Positions 10,401-17,666 of a DNA stretch of 64,000 nt are shown here, in pieces. Numbering within the stretch: the first letter of the stretch is position 1; every line of letters begins with the position of its first letter. Source of the stretch: Flavobacterium pectinovorum. Lineage in GTDB: Bacteria; Bacteroidota; Bacteroidia; Flavobacteriales; Flavobacteriaceae. The notes under the pieces are model-generated. The model was not told the origin of the DNA. It was given only the letters and a program-made list of their open reading frames with translations, and searched no databases. The translations under genes were made by a program, and so were the position numbers. The DNA lies in NCBI RefSeq assembly GCF_022802975.1, contig NZ_JAFEVZ010000007.1, positions 186,001 to 250,000 on the forward strand, read 5' to 3'.

Positions 10401-10537
10401 TCTATTCGGGGATTTTCGCTGCGGGGCATATTCACTAAAGAATTAATCCCCATAATCATCAGAAGGACAACCAGCACAATGACAACCTGTTTGTGTTTCA
10501 TTGCGGCTTCCAGAAAGTGTATGTTACGCTTTGTCAT
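7403..10537 (-). CDS. RND-family efflux transporter, inner-membrane subunit (copy 1)
   Basis: Proton-driven efflux permease of 1044 residues, the standard RND length, with twelve predicted membrane segments in the 1+5 and 1+5 arrangement and two large periplasmic loops. Membrane segment 4 reads VLGMVVDNAIVVVDN: Asp408 aligns with the first aspartate of the AcrB proton-relay pair, while the second position is Asn409. The C-terminal half has LIGIVVRNGIILVDYADE, typical of HAE1/Mdt-like pumps. It overlaps neither neighbour and sits between TolC and the adaptor in one operon. The substrate cannot be read from sequence. The paralogue at 60049-63183 has the same length and is nearly identical in protein sequence. 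Confidence 0.95.
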   Translation of the reverse strand: MTKRNIHFLEAAMKHKQVVIVLVVLLMIMGINSLVNMPRSENPRIDMPTALVYAIYPGADEHQVEEEVAKKIEQYLFSFEEIKKKKVKSEVREGQVFITTEIYTTVQDRKKFWHTLQLDMDANLRSKLPQGVIGPFINSNFADVTAMIISVSSKERSYAEIEKYLDKLEDGLKVIPMVSKINRSGGQRQQIYIKIDDNKLQQYGLDAGTLMGILQQQNVTGYTGEVSMGSNNIIPVYTNSRYKDENDIAGQIVYTTPSGTIVRLKDVAEIERRFEEKSSFVRIGEDNAMVLSVDMLPGNNIVAFGEEVEAKIKAIQKTFPPDIKMKTIVNQPKDVEHSISHFMKEFGLAIASVLLVVMLLLPFRIAAVASAAAPISMLITFAVMSMLGVELHQVTLAALIIVLGMVVDNAIVVVDNYIEKLDEGIDPWTSAWQAAKQLMIPIFTATLAIIFAFLPLAIFMDGVAKDFMFYLPVAVAIALIVSMLVALLFTPYTCYIFIKKGLKHKISDRPIKKNLLDHLQSTFDKGIEAAFRNPKITIALGVLSVVAAIFIATKVDSEFFPLSERNQFNMEVWMPNGTSLEKTEEKVKELEKILKDDKRVVDVTSFIGMSSPRFHTSYAPETPRKHFAQVFITTTDSDASNEMANEYLDKLKGFMQDGAVKIKQLSFQEGAPIDIRVISENEADQKRTASKIKDILEKTEGANYVRLSNEYDYMGVKLNIDNAKANRLGISNQAITQTLGAGLKGYSISTLWEGDKTVDIFLRFDEKSRKDLTALENLHISTVYGKKVPLKAVATLDPEWHTGMLLRRNGLKMLSVYSEAQLGKKPSRILKEIQPEIDALKLPSGTTIQYGGDEESNAENAPRMVVCLGVSLVLIFLTLLFQFKSLGKSLIVLCTFLLSLFGAFLGLFVTGNPLGMTGFMGIISLIGIVVRNGIILVDYADELIRDHGYKHKAAAIAAAKRRMRPIFLTSAAAAVGVLPMIAGKSPMWAPLGSVLAFGLIFSMILTLFVVPVMYYKFLKNPIIHDEAPDNQPDGQEDVMYKPTH

Positions 10538-10559
10538 GTTTTAAATTAATTTTAGGAGA

Positions 10560-11594
10560 TTAAAATTTGACAGGTGTCCCGTCTTTTAAATTGGTCTGCC
10601 CGTTTACGATAAGTTTATCTCCTTCCTGCAGCCCCTCTTTTACAACAACATCATTTGCAGCTGTCATTTTAGAGATATTGACCCTCTTTTTAAAAGCAGT
10701 GTTATTTGCTTTGGCAATAAATACATAATTTATATTGTCAGGATCACGAACCACTGAACTTGCTGGTATAATTACAGCATTTTGAATTCTCCCGGAGGTG
10801 ATACTGATATCTGAGATCATTCCTGGAAGCAGCTGTCCTTTTGGATTGTCCAGACGTATTTTTACGATATATGTTTTTGAGAAATCATCTGCCTGCGGAT
10901 TGATTATGGCAACCTTGCCGTTAATTTCTTTGTTTAATGACGCAATCGTAATTTTTGCATCGGCACCTATTTTTAATGCACTTATCTCATTTTCATTAAT
11001 TGCCGCCACTGCATATACTTTATCCGTCTTAACAATTGTAAAAGCAGGAATTCCAGGTGCAGCCGTTGCACCTGCTTCAGTTAATTTATGGGTAATTATA
11101 CCCGAAAAAGATGCATACAATTTAGTATCACGTACATTTTTAGATGCAGTTTCTTTACTGGCTTTTGCTTGTGCTAAACCTGTTTTTGCTGCAATGTAGT
11201 CACGTTCAGGAAGACTTGCTTTTTTGTAGAGCTGGTCTAAGCGACTAAAATTGTCCTGTGCTTGTTCCAGAGCGGCATTTGCCACGATAAGGTTATTTTG
11301 ATAGGAGTTCTGCTCGATTGACGCTAAAAGCTGCCCTTTAACAACGTGCTCCCCTTCCTGCACCATTACAGCAGTTACTCTGCCAGAGACGCTAAATCCG
11401 ATTGATACTGTATTATCTGCCTCAATAGTACCGCTGTATTGTAACACCTCAGGCTGAGATGAAAACGATATTTCTTTTATTTTAACCGGAACAGATTCGG
11501 CCGTATCGTTTTGATCTGTTTGCTTTTTACCACAGCTCACAACCAATAACATAACACTCAGAATAAAAAGGATATTCTTCTTTGACATTACCAT
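10560..11594 (-). CDS. RND efflux periplasmic adaptor (membrane fusion protein, copy 1)
   Basis: Links the RND pump to TolC in the periplasm. It starts with a lipoprotein signal (VMLLVVSCGKK, lipobox cysteine). Then come a lipoyl-like domain (VSGRVTAVMVQEGEHVVKG), a coiled-coil hairpin around LDQLYKKASLPERDYIAAK, a second lipoyl half (YASFSGIITHKLTEAGATAA), and a beta-barrel plus membrane-proximal domain ending NLKDGTPVKF. Length 344 is normal. It is the first gene of the efflux operon, 22 bases before the RND gene, and lies downstream of the AraC regulator on the same strand, the likely controller. Confidence 0.93.
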   Translation of the reverse strand: MVMSKKNILFILSVMLLVVSCGKKQTDQNDTAESVPVKIKEISFSSQPEVLQYSGTIEADNTVSIGFSVSGRVTAVMVQEGEHVVKGQLLASIEQNSYQNNLIVANAALEQAQDNFSRLDQLYKKASLPERDYIAAKTGLAQAKASKETASKNVRDTKLYASFSGIITHKLTEAGATAAPGIPAFTIVKTDKVYAVAAINENEISALKIGADAKITIASLNKEINGKVAIINPQADDFSKTYIVKIRLDNPKGQLLPGMISDISITSGRIQNAVIIPASSVVRDPDNINYVFIAKANNTAFKKRVNISKMTAANDVVVKEGLQEGDKLIVNGQTNLKDGTPVKF

Positions 11595-11787
11595 ATAATT
11601 TGCTTTTTAAATTTTAATTAAAAATCCCAATTCAGCCCGTACAACTGATGGGTACAAATCTCTATATAATGTTTAATGCACAAAAGGTCTGTTTTCAGCC
11701 AATTTTGGTCTAAAACAGTTATTTTTAAAAAATATATTTTGTGGTTTCAAATGTGCAAAGTAGACGAATGGTGCCGATTAACGGTTA

Positions 11788-12693
11788 TTATTTATACTTA
11801 TCACGAAATGCTTTTGGAGTTATTTTCATCTTCTTTTTGAAAAATTTACCAAAAAAAGATGGGTCGCTGAAGTTTAATTTTTCTGCAATTTCTGCAAGTG
11901 AAAGCGAACTGTCTACCAGCATATTTCGTGCTTCCATAACTACTGCTTCCTCAATAACCTCTCTTGAGGTATTGCCTGAAACTTCTTTGAGCAATTTTGA
12001 AAGATGTCCTGGCGTAATAAAAAGTTTATCAGCATAAAACTGGACATTTCTTTTATCTCTGACATGAATGGATAACAAAGAAAGAAAATCCTTAATTATC
12101 TCTTTTTTTCGATTGGTCCTCAAATCTACTTTATTGACTTGGTCTCTGTATATATCCATAATTTCTAGTGCTACTAAGTTGAAATAATGAAATATCTTTT
12201 CGTCTTTGTAATAAGTAAACCCATCTTCACCGACATTGAATTTGTGCATCTTTTTTAGCAAATCAAAAACAATTAAAAAATTTGATTCTGAAAGGGATAG
12301 CACAGGTGTATCTTGCAATTCTATAAAACGAAGCAACCTTACATCCTGATAATTGAGTATATTACGCAATGCAAACTCTTCAGTGAACACAATACCAATA
12401 TTCTGCACAGGTTCAATAACCTCTAAAAAATTAATTATAGAATGCGGTGAGATGATCAAAATATCATTAGGGGATACAATAAAAGTTTCGAAATTAACCT
12501 GCACTTTCATCTTTCCGGAAATCATCAGCAATATTCCAGTATTTGTACTCTGAAATGGATATGGGAATGGACTCTCTACTATCGGTTCTTTATTGAAATG
12601 TATATGGAATTCTGCTCCCGTTGAGATTTCTTCACCAAGAATGTGAAGGATGTCCCATAAACTATAATTTTGAACTCGCGAAGATTTAGCCAC
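11788..12693 (-). CDS. AraC-family transcriptional regulator upstream of efflux operon 1
   Basis: 301-residue regulator with an N-terminal cupin-like sensing domain (PFPYPFQS..., SPNDILIISPHSIINF) and a C-terminal AraC double helix-turn-helix (LSLAEIAEKLNFSDPSFFGKFFKKK, then ITPKAFRDKYK). It is 193 bases upstream of the adaptor gene on the same strand, so regulation of the efflux operon is the simplest reading. A near-paralogue at 56305-57192 shares both the PFPYPF and the SDxSFFGKFFKK segments and lies next to the second efflux module. Its own -7 box is TATCTTTA (12713-12720, minus strand). The ligand is unknown. Confidence 0.9.
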   Translation of the reverse strand: MAKSSRVQNYSLWDILHILGEEISTGAEFHIHFNKEPIVESPFPYPFQSTNTGILLMISGKMKVQVNFETFIVSPNDILIISPHSIINFLEVIEPVQNIGIVFTEEFALRNILNYQDVRLLRFIELQDTPVLSLSESNFLIVFDLLKKMHKFNVGEDGFTYYKDEKIFHYFNLVALEIMDIYRDQVNKVDLRTNRKKEIIKDFLSLLSIHVRDKRNVQFYADKLFITPGHLSKLLKEVSGNTSREVIEEAVVMEARNMLVDSSLSLAEIAEKLNFSDPSFFGKFFKKKMKITPKAFRDKYK

Positions 12694-12710
12694 TGATTAT
12701 GTATTAGAAG

Positions 12711-12732
12711 TTGTAAAGATAATTTTTTACAA
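12711..12732 (-). promoter_or_regulatory. Promoter and inverted repeat of the AraC gene
   Basis: TTGTAAA (12711-12717) and TTTACAA (12726-12732) form a perfect inverted repeat. On the minus strand TATCTTTA at 12720-12713 resembles the Bacteroidota -7 box TAnnTTTG. The start codon is 20 bases further on, so the repeat could be an autoregulatory site. The paralogous AraC gene at 56305 is preceded by the same TATCTTTACAA. Confidence 0.4.
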
Positions 12733-12765
12733 TTGAATATGGTAATTTCAAGTTTTGCATCATTC

Positions 12766-12892
12766 TGGAGCTGCCTTCAATTTTTCCATAAAACGTTAAG
12801 GCGGTTTTTAAAGATATTTGACCATTCTAAGTTTTGTAGCAGAATCGTGGCGCATTGTATTTGGAGTTTCCTTCAATTTTCCACAAAAAACT
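12766..12892. repeat. Imperfect direct repeat in the AraC/ABM intergenic region
   Basis: 12766-12794 and 12862-12892 share TGGAG...CCTTCAATTTTTCC followed by A-rich sequence, with a weaker second match just upstream of each (AAGTTTTG). The spacing is about 96 bases. The 293-base gap contains no gene I recognise. It may be paired binding sites for one of the flanking AraC regulators, or a decayed duplication. Confidence 0.4.
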
Positions 12893-12931
12893 ACGGGAGA
12901 TTAGTAGCAACTCGAGTTAATTAAGCTTTAG

Positions 12932-12967
12932 ATTGGAATGTTTTTAGATTTTTAACAGCATTCCAAT
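12932..12967. promoter_or_regulatory. Inverted repeat before the ABM gene
   Basis: ATTGGAATG (12932-12940) and CATTCCAAT (12959-12967) are perfect 9-base arms around an 18-base spacer, 19 bases before the ABM start. Position suits an operator or a 5' leader hairpin. No T-run follows. Confidence 0.4.
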
Positions 12968-12986
12968 TTACATTAAAATAAAACAC

Positions 12987-13280
12987 ATGAAAAATAAAAT
13001 TATAACCAACGCTGCTCTTCAAATTAATCCGGACTTTATTAATGAAGTGCTTCCGCTTGCGATTCAAACCAGAAACCATATTCTATTGGAGGAAGGATGT
13101 GAGAATTTTGTACTCATGCGAAAAAAGGAAGAACCCAGTACCATCGTGATTTTTGCTGTTTACACCTCAAAAGAAACGTATGACTGGCATCTCGAACAGG
13201 ATTATGTGAAAACTTTTTTTGCTTTTTTAAGTGATAAACTAGCTGCCGTGCCCGAAGTAACTTATCTTGAAGAAATTTAA
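12987..13280 (+). CDS. Putative quinol monooxygenase (ABM-domain protein)
   Basis: Small cytoplasmic protein of 97 residues with the ABM (antibiotic biosynthesis monooxygenase) dimeric ferredoxin-like fold, as in E. coli YgiN. Visible signs are the order PLAIQTRNHILLEEGCENF, then a strand (PSTIVIFAVYTSKETYDWHLEQDYVK) with the family's conserved E...(H) helix, and a final FLSDKLAAVPEVTYLEEI. It precedes an AraC gene on the same strand by 58 bases, so the two probably form a regulated pair. The substrate is unknown; quinols or reactive aldehydes are the family precedent. Confidence 0.75.
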   Translation: MKNKIITNAALQINPDFINEVLPLAIQTRNHILLEEGCENFVLMRKKEEPSTIVIFAVYTSKETYDWHLEQDYVKTFFAFLSDKLAAVPEVTYLEEI

Positions 13281-13338
13281 AGCGTTGCTCGTCATGAACT
13301 TTTTAAATGTAATTTTATAAGGTATAAAACTGTTTAAT

Positions 13339-14235
13339 ATGAAAAATTATAAAACGATAAGCGAGCTTTACACCTCAAACGGGTTTCCGCCTCCGGAAAA
13401 TCCCCTGCTTGGTCTGGTAACTTTTGAAGATCTGAAAGGATGCAAATTTGAAGAAACTGAATTCACGATGGATTTTTATAAAATAGCTTTAAAAAAAGTA
13501 AAATCTGGCACCATTTTATACGGAAAGACAAAGTACGATCACGACAATGGCTCGATGGCTTTTGTAAAGCCCGGCCAGAAAATTACAATGAGCGATATTG
13601 AACTAACCGAAAAAGGATTTATGATTTATATCGATGAGGATTTTTTAATGAATACCAATCTTTATTCGGAAATAAAAAAATACGGCTTTTTTGATTATGA
13701 GGTAAATGAAGCTTTACATCTATCTCCAAAAGAGGAAGAAACCATCTGGGACTTATTCCATAAGATAAAAAGCGAATATTACAACAATCAGGATGACTTC
13801 AGTAAAGATATTATACTGACTCATATTGATTCTATTTTAAAATATTCACAGCGGTATTATAAAAGACAGTTTTTAAATCGAACTTCTTTATCAGGAACAG
13901 TAATCACAAAATTTACTGAGGCTTTGCAATTATATTTCGAAAGCGGGAAAATTCAAAAAGAAGGACTGCCAACCGTAAAACATATGGCATCAAAATTATC
14001 GTTGTCTGCAAGATACCTCAGTGATTTACTCAAACAGGAAACAGGCAAAACAGCTTTAGAACACATTCATATTTCTTTGGTTACAGAGGCTAAAAATCTA
14101 TTGGCTGGCAATGATCTTACAGTAGCTGAAACAGCTTATCAATTAGGCTTCGAGAATCCGCCCTATTTTTCAAGATTATTCAAAAAAGAAGTGGGAATGA
14201 CTCCAACGGAATATCGAGAACAATTTTTGAATTAA
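13339..14235 (+). CDS. AraC-family transcriptional regulator
   Basis: 298 residues. The N-terminal domain is of the Bacteroidota AraC type that follows TISELYTSNGFPPPENPLLG. The C-terminal double HTH is clear: VKHMASKLSLSARYLSDLLK (first HTH) and LTVAETAYQLGFENPPYFSR followed by VGMTPTEYREQF (second HTH). It probably shares a transcript with the ABM gene upstream, and a strong hairpin terminator follows 100 bases downstream. Effector unknown. Confidence 0.9.
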   Translation: MKNYKTISELYTSNGFPPPENPLLGLVTFEDLKGCKFEETEFTMDFYKIALKKVKSGTILYGKTKYDHDNGSMAFVKPGQKITMSDIELTEKGFMIYIDEDFLMNTNLYSEIKKYGFFDYEVNEALHLSPKEEETIWDLFHKIKSEYYNNQDDFSKDIILTHIDSILKYSQRYYKRQFLNRTSLSGTVITKFTEALQLYFESGKIQKEGLPTVKHMASKLSLSARYLSDLLKQETGKTALEHIHISLVTEAKNLLAGNDLTVAETAYQLGFENPPYFSRLFKKEVGMTPTEYREQFLN

Positions 14236-14334
14236 ATAATTACAAAATTATTTATGCCTAAATTTTATCAATCCACAGGTTTTTGCATTGATCCCAATTT
14301 TTGAGCATTTTTGAAAACATGAAAGGGAATAAAA

Positions 14335-14365
14335 AAAACCGCATCGTAGTAATGATGCGGGTTTT
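14335..14365 (+). terminator. Rho-independent terminator after the AraC gene
   Basis: CCGCATC (14339-14345) pairs with GATGCGG (14354-14360) around an 8-base loop, flanked by an A-run before and GTTTT after. It ends the ABM/AraC unit. The rest of 14366-14632 contains nothing I can support as a gene. Confidence 0.7.
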
Positions 14366-14632
14366 CAACGTTTAGACCAATTTAAAAAATCAATCCTAGT
14401 GATCCCAGAAGGAGCGAATATGAACCTTTTACTTGAAGATTTGAAGATTTTGGCGGAATGTTTTGAATAGAAAAGGCAGTAAAATAACTATAACCTAATA
14501 TTTAATGATAGCAATAAAATAAATCATCCAATCTGTCGGAATCCTATGTTGCAAAACCAATCATCATTTTCTAAACCTTTAAACATGGATGTTTCCCAAG
14601 AGTTTAAACTAATAGCTGCATTAGAATTACCT

Positions 14633-14860
14633 TCATTTTGTAAGTAAATTAAAATTCCATTCGCCCCTGCTCCGAGGATTTTTGACGATCGTTCCATCCT
14701 TGATCATGTAAGGATGTGTAAGTGATATTTCTGTAATTGTACTATGGCTAAAACTATTAATATCATACATACAGATCATAGAACAAGAATGTTTTAGAAT
14801 GAGCAAATTGAGACTTAATTCATATTCCAATAGTTGATCGATTGCGGGCAGGTTCTTCAA
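14633..14860 (-). pseudogene. C-terminal fragment of a MEDS (DcmR-like sensory) domain protein
   Basis: The open frame encodes LPAIDQLLEYELSLN, then CSMICMYDINSFSHSTITEI and SLTHPYMIKDGTIVKNP. This order (LPxxxxLxxYExxLN, CxYDxxxFS, THPxxIxxGxxxxNP) is the C-terminal part of MEDS domains, which normally have about 100 more residues upstream. The N-terminal part is missing and the fragment is joined to a truncated DUF6010 gene at about 14860. Recognised by eye. Confidence 0.5.
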
Positions 14861-15107
14861 TTCCTATCATATAGTTTCTGGTCAGCCCCTTATAGGCCAC
14901 AACAGAGACCAGTGTGCAAAATGCAAATTCCCATTCTCCTAATCCACTGCTTAGATATGCAGCGCCCCCACCTGCCACTATGATAGCGCCCATACGCGTC
15001 CGATTCTCCTTTTTGACCAATGAAAATATTCCTATGTATGTAAAGGCAATAATAACTGCGCCGATTACCTGCGGCATTCCAACTTCAGGGACAATGTGAG
15101 TTTCCAT
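14820..15107 (-). pseudogene. Truncated DUF6010-family membrane protein
   Basis: The first ~83 residues (METHIVPEVGMPQVIGAVII... to YKGLTRNYMIGI) read as the start of a small multi-pass membrane protein of the kind I associate with DUF6010: GGGAAYLSSGLGEWEFAFCT is characteristic. Full members run to roughly 140 residues with a further His-rich segment and two more helices. Here the frame leaves the family after MIGI and ends within about 14 residues, exactly where the MEDS fragment begins. I interpret this as a deletion that fused two genes. If translated it would be a non-native two- or three-helix protein. Confidence 0.5.
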
Positions 15108-15330
15108 ATTTTTTTTGCCAAAATTAAGACCAGGATTATATTCCGAGTTAGGATTTTTATTGGTTGTTATAGGACATATTAATCATTTTAATTCCCTGCC
15201 TTTTATATTACTCAAGTTTATTCAATGCAATACTATTTTGAAGTTCACAACCTTAAAACAATCCATCTGTTTCAGTATCCAATTATTTAGATTTGCAAAT
15301 TAGTAAGATTATCTTTTACTTTGCAGAAAA

Positions 15331-15344
15331 ATACTAATTAGTAT
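15331..15344. promoter_or_regulatory. TetR operator 1 (perfect palindrome before tetR)
   Basis: ATACTAATTAGTAT is a perfect 14-base palindrome ending 4 bases before the TetR start, over the ribosome-binding region, with a likely -7 box (TACTTTG at 15317-15323) just upstream. The same core, ATACCAGTTAGTAT, recurs downstream of tetR. This suggests autoregulation. Confidence 0.7.
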
Positions 15345-15348
15345 CTTT

Positions 15349-15945
15349 ATGAAAAAATCATTGACCACGCGTCTGTCCATTCTTCAGAAATCCTTCGAAC
15401 TTATATATACCCATGGTTATCAGGCAACCAGTATTGATACGATTATAGCAATGACCAACGTTACAAAAGGTGCCTTTTTTTATCATTTCAAAAATAAAGA
15501 TGAGATGGGCCTTGCAGTTATCAATGAAATCATGTATCCACTGATGCATAATGATCTTGTAAAGCCTCTTCTGGACTCTACAGATCCGGTGGATGACATA
15601 TACAATATGATCCGTTACCTGCTTCTGGAAAATCCCTTCCTGACAATGAAGGACGGCTGCCCTGCCGGAAATCTGACCCAGGAAATGTCGCCTTTGAGTG
15701 ATGACTTCAAACAGGCTCTTTCAAAACTTTCCCAAGAATTTAAAGACGCCATGAAAATTGCTATTGAAAGGGGGCAAAGAAATGGTATAGTTAAAGATGA
15801 TATTCACAGTGAAGATATTGCAGTTTTTGTTTTATCAGGCTATTGGGGCATAAGGATTTTCGGTAAAATCGCAAATGACGACAAATCCTATAAAGCTTAT
15901 TTACAGGGACTTAAATTCTATCTGGAAAGTTTACTGAAAAAATAA
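15349..15945 (+). CDS. TetR/AcrR-family repressor
   Basis: 198 residues. The N-terminal HTH is typical (LQKSFELIYTHGYQATSIDT, then VTKGAFFYHFKNKDEM). The C-terminal half is an all-helical ligand domain containing DGCPAGNLTQEMSP, as in the TetR group related to QacR/ComR-like repressors. Matching palindromes lie right before this gene and right before the operon that starts at 16007. It therefore very probably represses itself and that operon. A cysteine (DGCPAGN) at the start of the ligand domain could be a reactive site, but this is speculation. Confidence 0.93.
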   Translation: MKKSLTTRLSILQKSFELIYTHGYQATSIDTIIAMTNVTKGAFFYHFKNKDEMGLAVINEIMYPLMHNDLVKPLLDSTDPVDDIYNMIRYLLLENPFLTMKDGCPAGNLTQEMSPLSDDFKQALSKLSQEFKDAMKIAIERGQRNGIVKDDIHSEDIAVFVLSGYWGIRIFGKIANDDKSYKAYLQGLKFYLESLLKK

Positions 15946-15950
15946 TCAAT

Positions 15951-15976
15951 AAAAACATACCAGTTAGTATGTTTTT
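15951..15976. promoter_or_regulatory. TetR operator 2 (before the 16007 operon)
   Basis: AAAAACATAC (15951-15960) and GTATGTTTTT (15967-15976) are perfect 10-base arms. The core ATACCAGTTAGTAT differs from operator 1 at two positions only. It lies just upstream of a TAnnTTTG -7 box, as expected for a repressor site. Confidence 0.7.
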
Positions 15977-15979
15977 GTA

Positions 15980-15987
15980 TACTTTTG
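15980..15987 (+). promoter_or_regulatory. -7 promoter box of the TetR-controlled operon
   Basis: TACTTTTG matches the Bacteroidota -7 consensus TAnnTTTG, 19 bases before the start codon at 16007. No clear -33 TTTG is seen at the usual spacing, because the operator occupies that place. Confidence 0.55.
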
Positions 15988-16006
15988 CATTATTAAATTT
16001 TTAATA

Positions 16007-16465
16007 ATGTATCAAACACTCACATTCCTACATTCCACTATACGCTGGTTTGTCCTACTATCACTGCTGTATTCTATTTTTACGGCTTACAGGGGCTACT
16101 TTAATAAAGCATCGTTCACCCGAACAGATAATTTGATAAGGCACTGGACAGCTACAATTGCCCACCTTCAGCTTATGCTGGGCATCATTCTTTATACCCA
16201 GAGTCCACTAGTTAAATATTTCTGGAAAAATACAGGCGAGACTTTTAATGACCTTGAATTTTTATTTTTTGGCCTTATCCATATCGCTTTAATGCTTACG
16301 GCAATAATTGTTCTGACCATCGGCTCAGCAGTTGCCAAGCGCAGAACCGAGGACCACCAAAAGTTTAAAACCATGCTGTTGTACTTTTCCGCAGCTCTTC
16401 TGATTATTATAATTGCTATTCCGTGGCCATTCTCCCCCCTTGCTCACAGACCATTTTTTCGATAA
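16007..16465 (+). CDS. Four-helix membrane protein, unknown function
   Basis: 152 residues with four hydrophobic helices. Histidines occur at or near several helix ends (LHSTIRW, IRHWTATIAHLQLMLGI, GLIHIALM, DHQKFK, LAHRPF), a pattern reminiscent of small b-type cytochromes, but I recognise no specific family and do not claim heme binding. First gene of the operon with operator 2; the next gene starts 17 bases after it. The neighbours (rhodanese, cytochrome) point to an envelope redox or sulfur-stress role. Confidence 0.8.
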   Translation: MYQTLTFLHSTIRWFVLLSLLYSIFTAYRGYFNKASFTRTDNLIRHWTATIAHLQLMLGIILYTQSPLVKYFWKNTGETFNDLEFLFFGLIHIALMLTAIIVLTIGSAVAKRRTEDHQKFKTMLLYFSAALLIIIIAIPWPFSPLAHRPFFR

Positions 16466-16482
16466 TTCAATTCTATTATATT

Positions 16483-16785
16483 ATGACACATTTAATCAAA
16501 ACGAACATTGGACGTTTAAGAATTTTGGGATTTCTTGAGGGAATTTCACTTCTAATACTGGTTTTCATAGCGGTACCGCTTAAATACATTCTTGCGCAGC
16601 CTGCAGGCACCAAAATAATGGGGCCGATCCATGGTGCTTTATTCCTACTGTTCATCTTCAATGCCCTCAGCGTAGGTGTTGAACAAAGGTGGAGTTTCAA
16701 GAATACGACATGGAAAGTTTTACTGGCCTGCATAATTCCTTTTGGAACTTTTTATGTGGACAGCAAAATTTTAAGTAAAATTTAA
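16483..16785 (+). CDS. DUF3817-family membrane protein
   Basis: 100 residues, with three hydrophobic helices. RLRILGFLEGISLLILVFIAVPLKY and GPIHGALFLLFI are typical of DUF3817 proteins (small integral membrane proteins of unknown function). An in-frame ATG 60 bases upstream overlaps the previous gene; the start at 16483 is preferred because it follows the previous stop by 17 bases and begins right before the conserved GRLRILGFLEG segment. Confidence 0.8.
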   Translation: MTHLIKTNIGRLRILGFLEGISLLILVFIAVPLKYILAQPAGTKIMGPIHGALFLLFIFNALSVGVEQRWSFKNTTWKVLLACIIPFGTFYVDSKILSKI

Positions 16786-16795
16786 TCCTTTACCC

Positions 16796-17176
16796 ATGAA
16801 ATTAAAAGCCTTACTTCTAATTGCGGGATTGTTCATTCTAGTCTACATCACATTTCGCACGTATCGAATTTTAAATATTGACCAAGGTCTTGATACGATG
16901 GTAAAAAATGGCGCAGTAATTCTGGATGTCAGAACAGCCGCAGAATACAAAATGGGACATATAAAAAATTCTGTAAATATTCCACTGAGCCAACTGCGAA
17001 GTGACAGTCTCCCATTTGAAAAAAACAGCAAAATAATAACGTGCTGCTCCCATGGATTACGAAGCGTTAAAGCTGTTACAATTCTCAGGGAAAAGGGATT
17101 TAAGCACTCTTACAACGGCGGGGCCTTATCCGATTTAGAGCAATATTTAACTACTAACACTGCGGGTAATGATTGA
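16796..17176 (+). CDS. Membrane-anchored rhodanese-like protein
   Basis: 126 residues. An N-terminal membrane anchor or uncleaved signal (residues 4-20) precedes one rhodanese domain: AVILDVRTAAEYKMGHIKNS is the classic start, and the active-site loop is CCSHGLRS, with Cys84 in the catalytic position and a second cysteine at 83. It likely transfers sulfane sulfur, or senses persulfide, on the periplasmic side. The start is 10 bases after the DUF3817 gene and the end overlaps the next start by 8 bases, so translation is probably coupled. Confidence 0.88.
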   Translation: MKLKALLLIAGLFILVYITFRTYRILNIDQGLDTMVKNGAVILDVRTAAEYKMGHIKNSVNIPLSQLRSDSLPFEKNSKIITCCSHGLRSVKAVTILREKGFKHSYNGGALSDLEQYLTTNTAGND

Positions 17177-17384
17177 AGTATTTAAAACAACGGTACACTC
17201 CCGGGAACAATCAACCAAACTAGTGACTTTATTGCAAAGGACGTTTCCAGAGACCTCATTTATTTTTGATCTGGAGGACTGCGATAAGATACTCAGGGCC
17301 GAACCCGTAGAATCCTATCAAATTGACGCCATTAAAAACAAGTTAACTGATCTTGGTTTTGGTTGTGAAATACTCGAAGGATAA
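17169..17384 (+). CDS. Small HMA-like protein, unknown function
   Basis: 71 residues overlapping the rhodanese stop. The pattern VFKTTVHSREQSTKLVTLLQ ... FIFDLEDCDKILRAEP ... IDAIKNKLTDLGFGCEIL suggests the beta-alpha-beta-beta-alpha-beta fold of heavy-metal-associated domains, but the CxxC metal site is absent, and only single cysteines remain (DLEDC, GFGC). Such degenerate HMA-like partners are common in Bacteroidota. Function unknown. Confidence 0.75.
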   Translation: MIEVFKTTVHSREQSTKLVTLLQRTFPETSFIFDLEDCDKILRAEPVESYQIDAIKNKLTDLGFGCEILEG

Positions 17385-17404
17385 GACATTGCGCCCTGCC
17401 TTTC

Positions 17405-17428
17405 GAACATTATCGATCTTGAATGTTC
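17405..17428 (+). terminator. Possible weak terminator hairpin
   Basis: GAACATT (17405-17411) pairs with AATGTTC (17422-17428), 20 bases after the end of the small HMA-like gene. There is no T-run directly after it, so terminator function is uncertain. Confidence 0.3.
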
Positions 17429-17666
17429 AAATATAAAATAGTTACAATACTAAAGCTAAGATGATTTTTTCATTTTCATTTATTGCAAATATTTGAGAGT
17501 AGTACCCACACCGTAAATTAATTCCTTATAGTTTAAACCATCACCATGCGTTACGCAGTGCTGTATAAATAAAAAGCATTCCACTTTGAAACATTAAAGC
17601 ATGTTTGATCCTCTCACCAATTCAAAATTCATAGTTAAAACAACACTATGTCCTTTACTGAAAAAT

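Noticed and set aside
12733..12924. Plus-strand frame of 63 residues in the AraC/ABM gap
   Set aside because: It runs through the imperfect direct repeat and has no protein-like pattern.
13339..14235. Regulator as part of the efflux module 1
   Set aside because: It faces the other way, is paired with the ABM gene and is followed by its own terminator.
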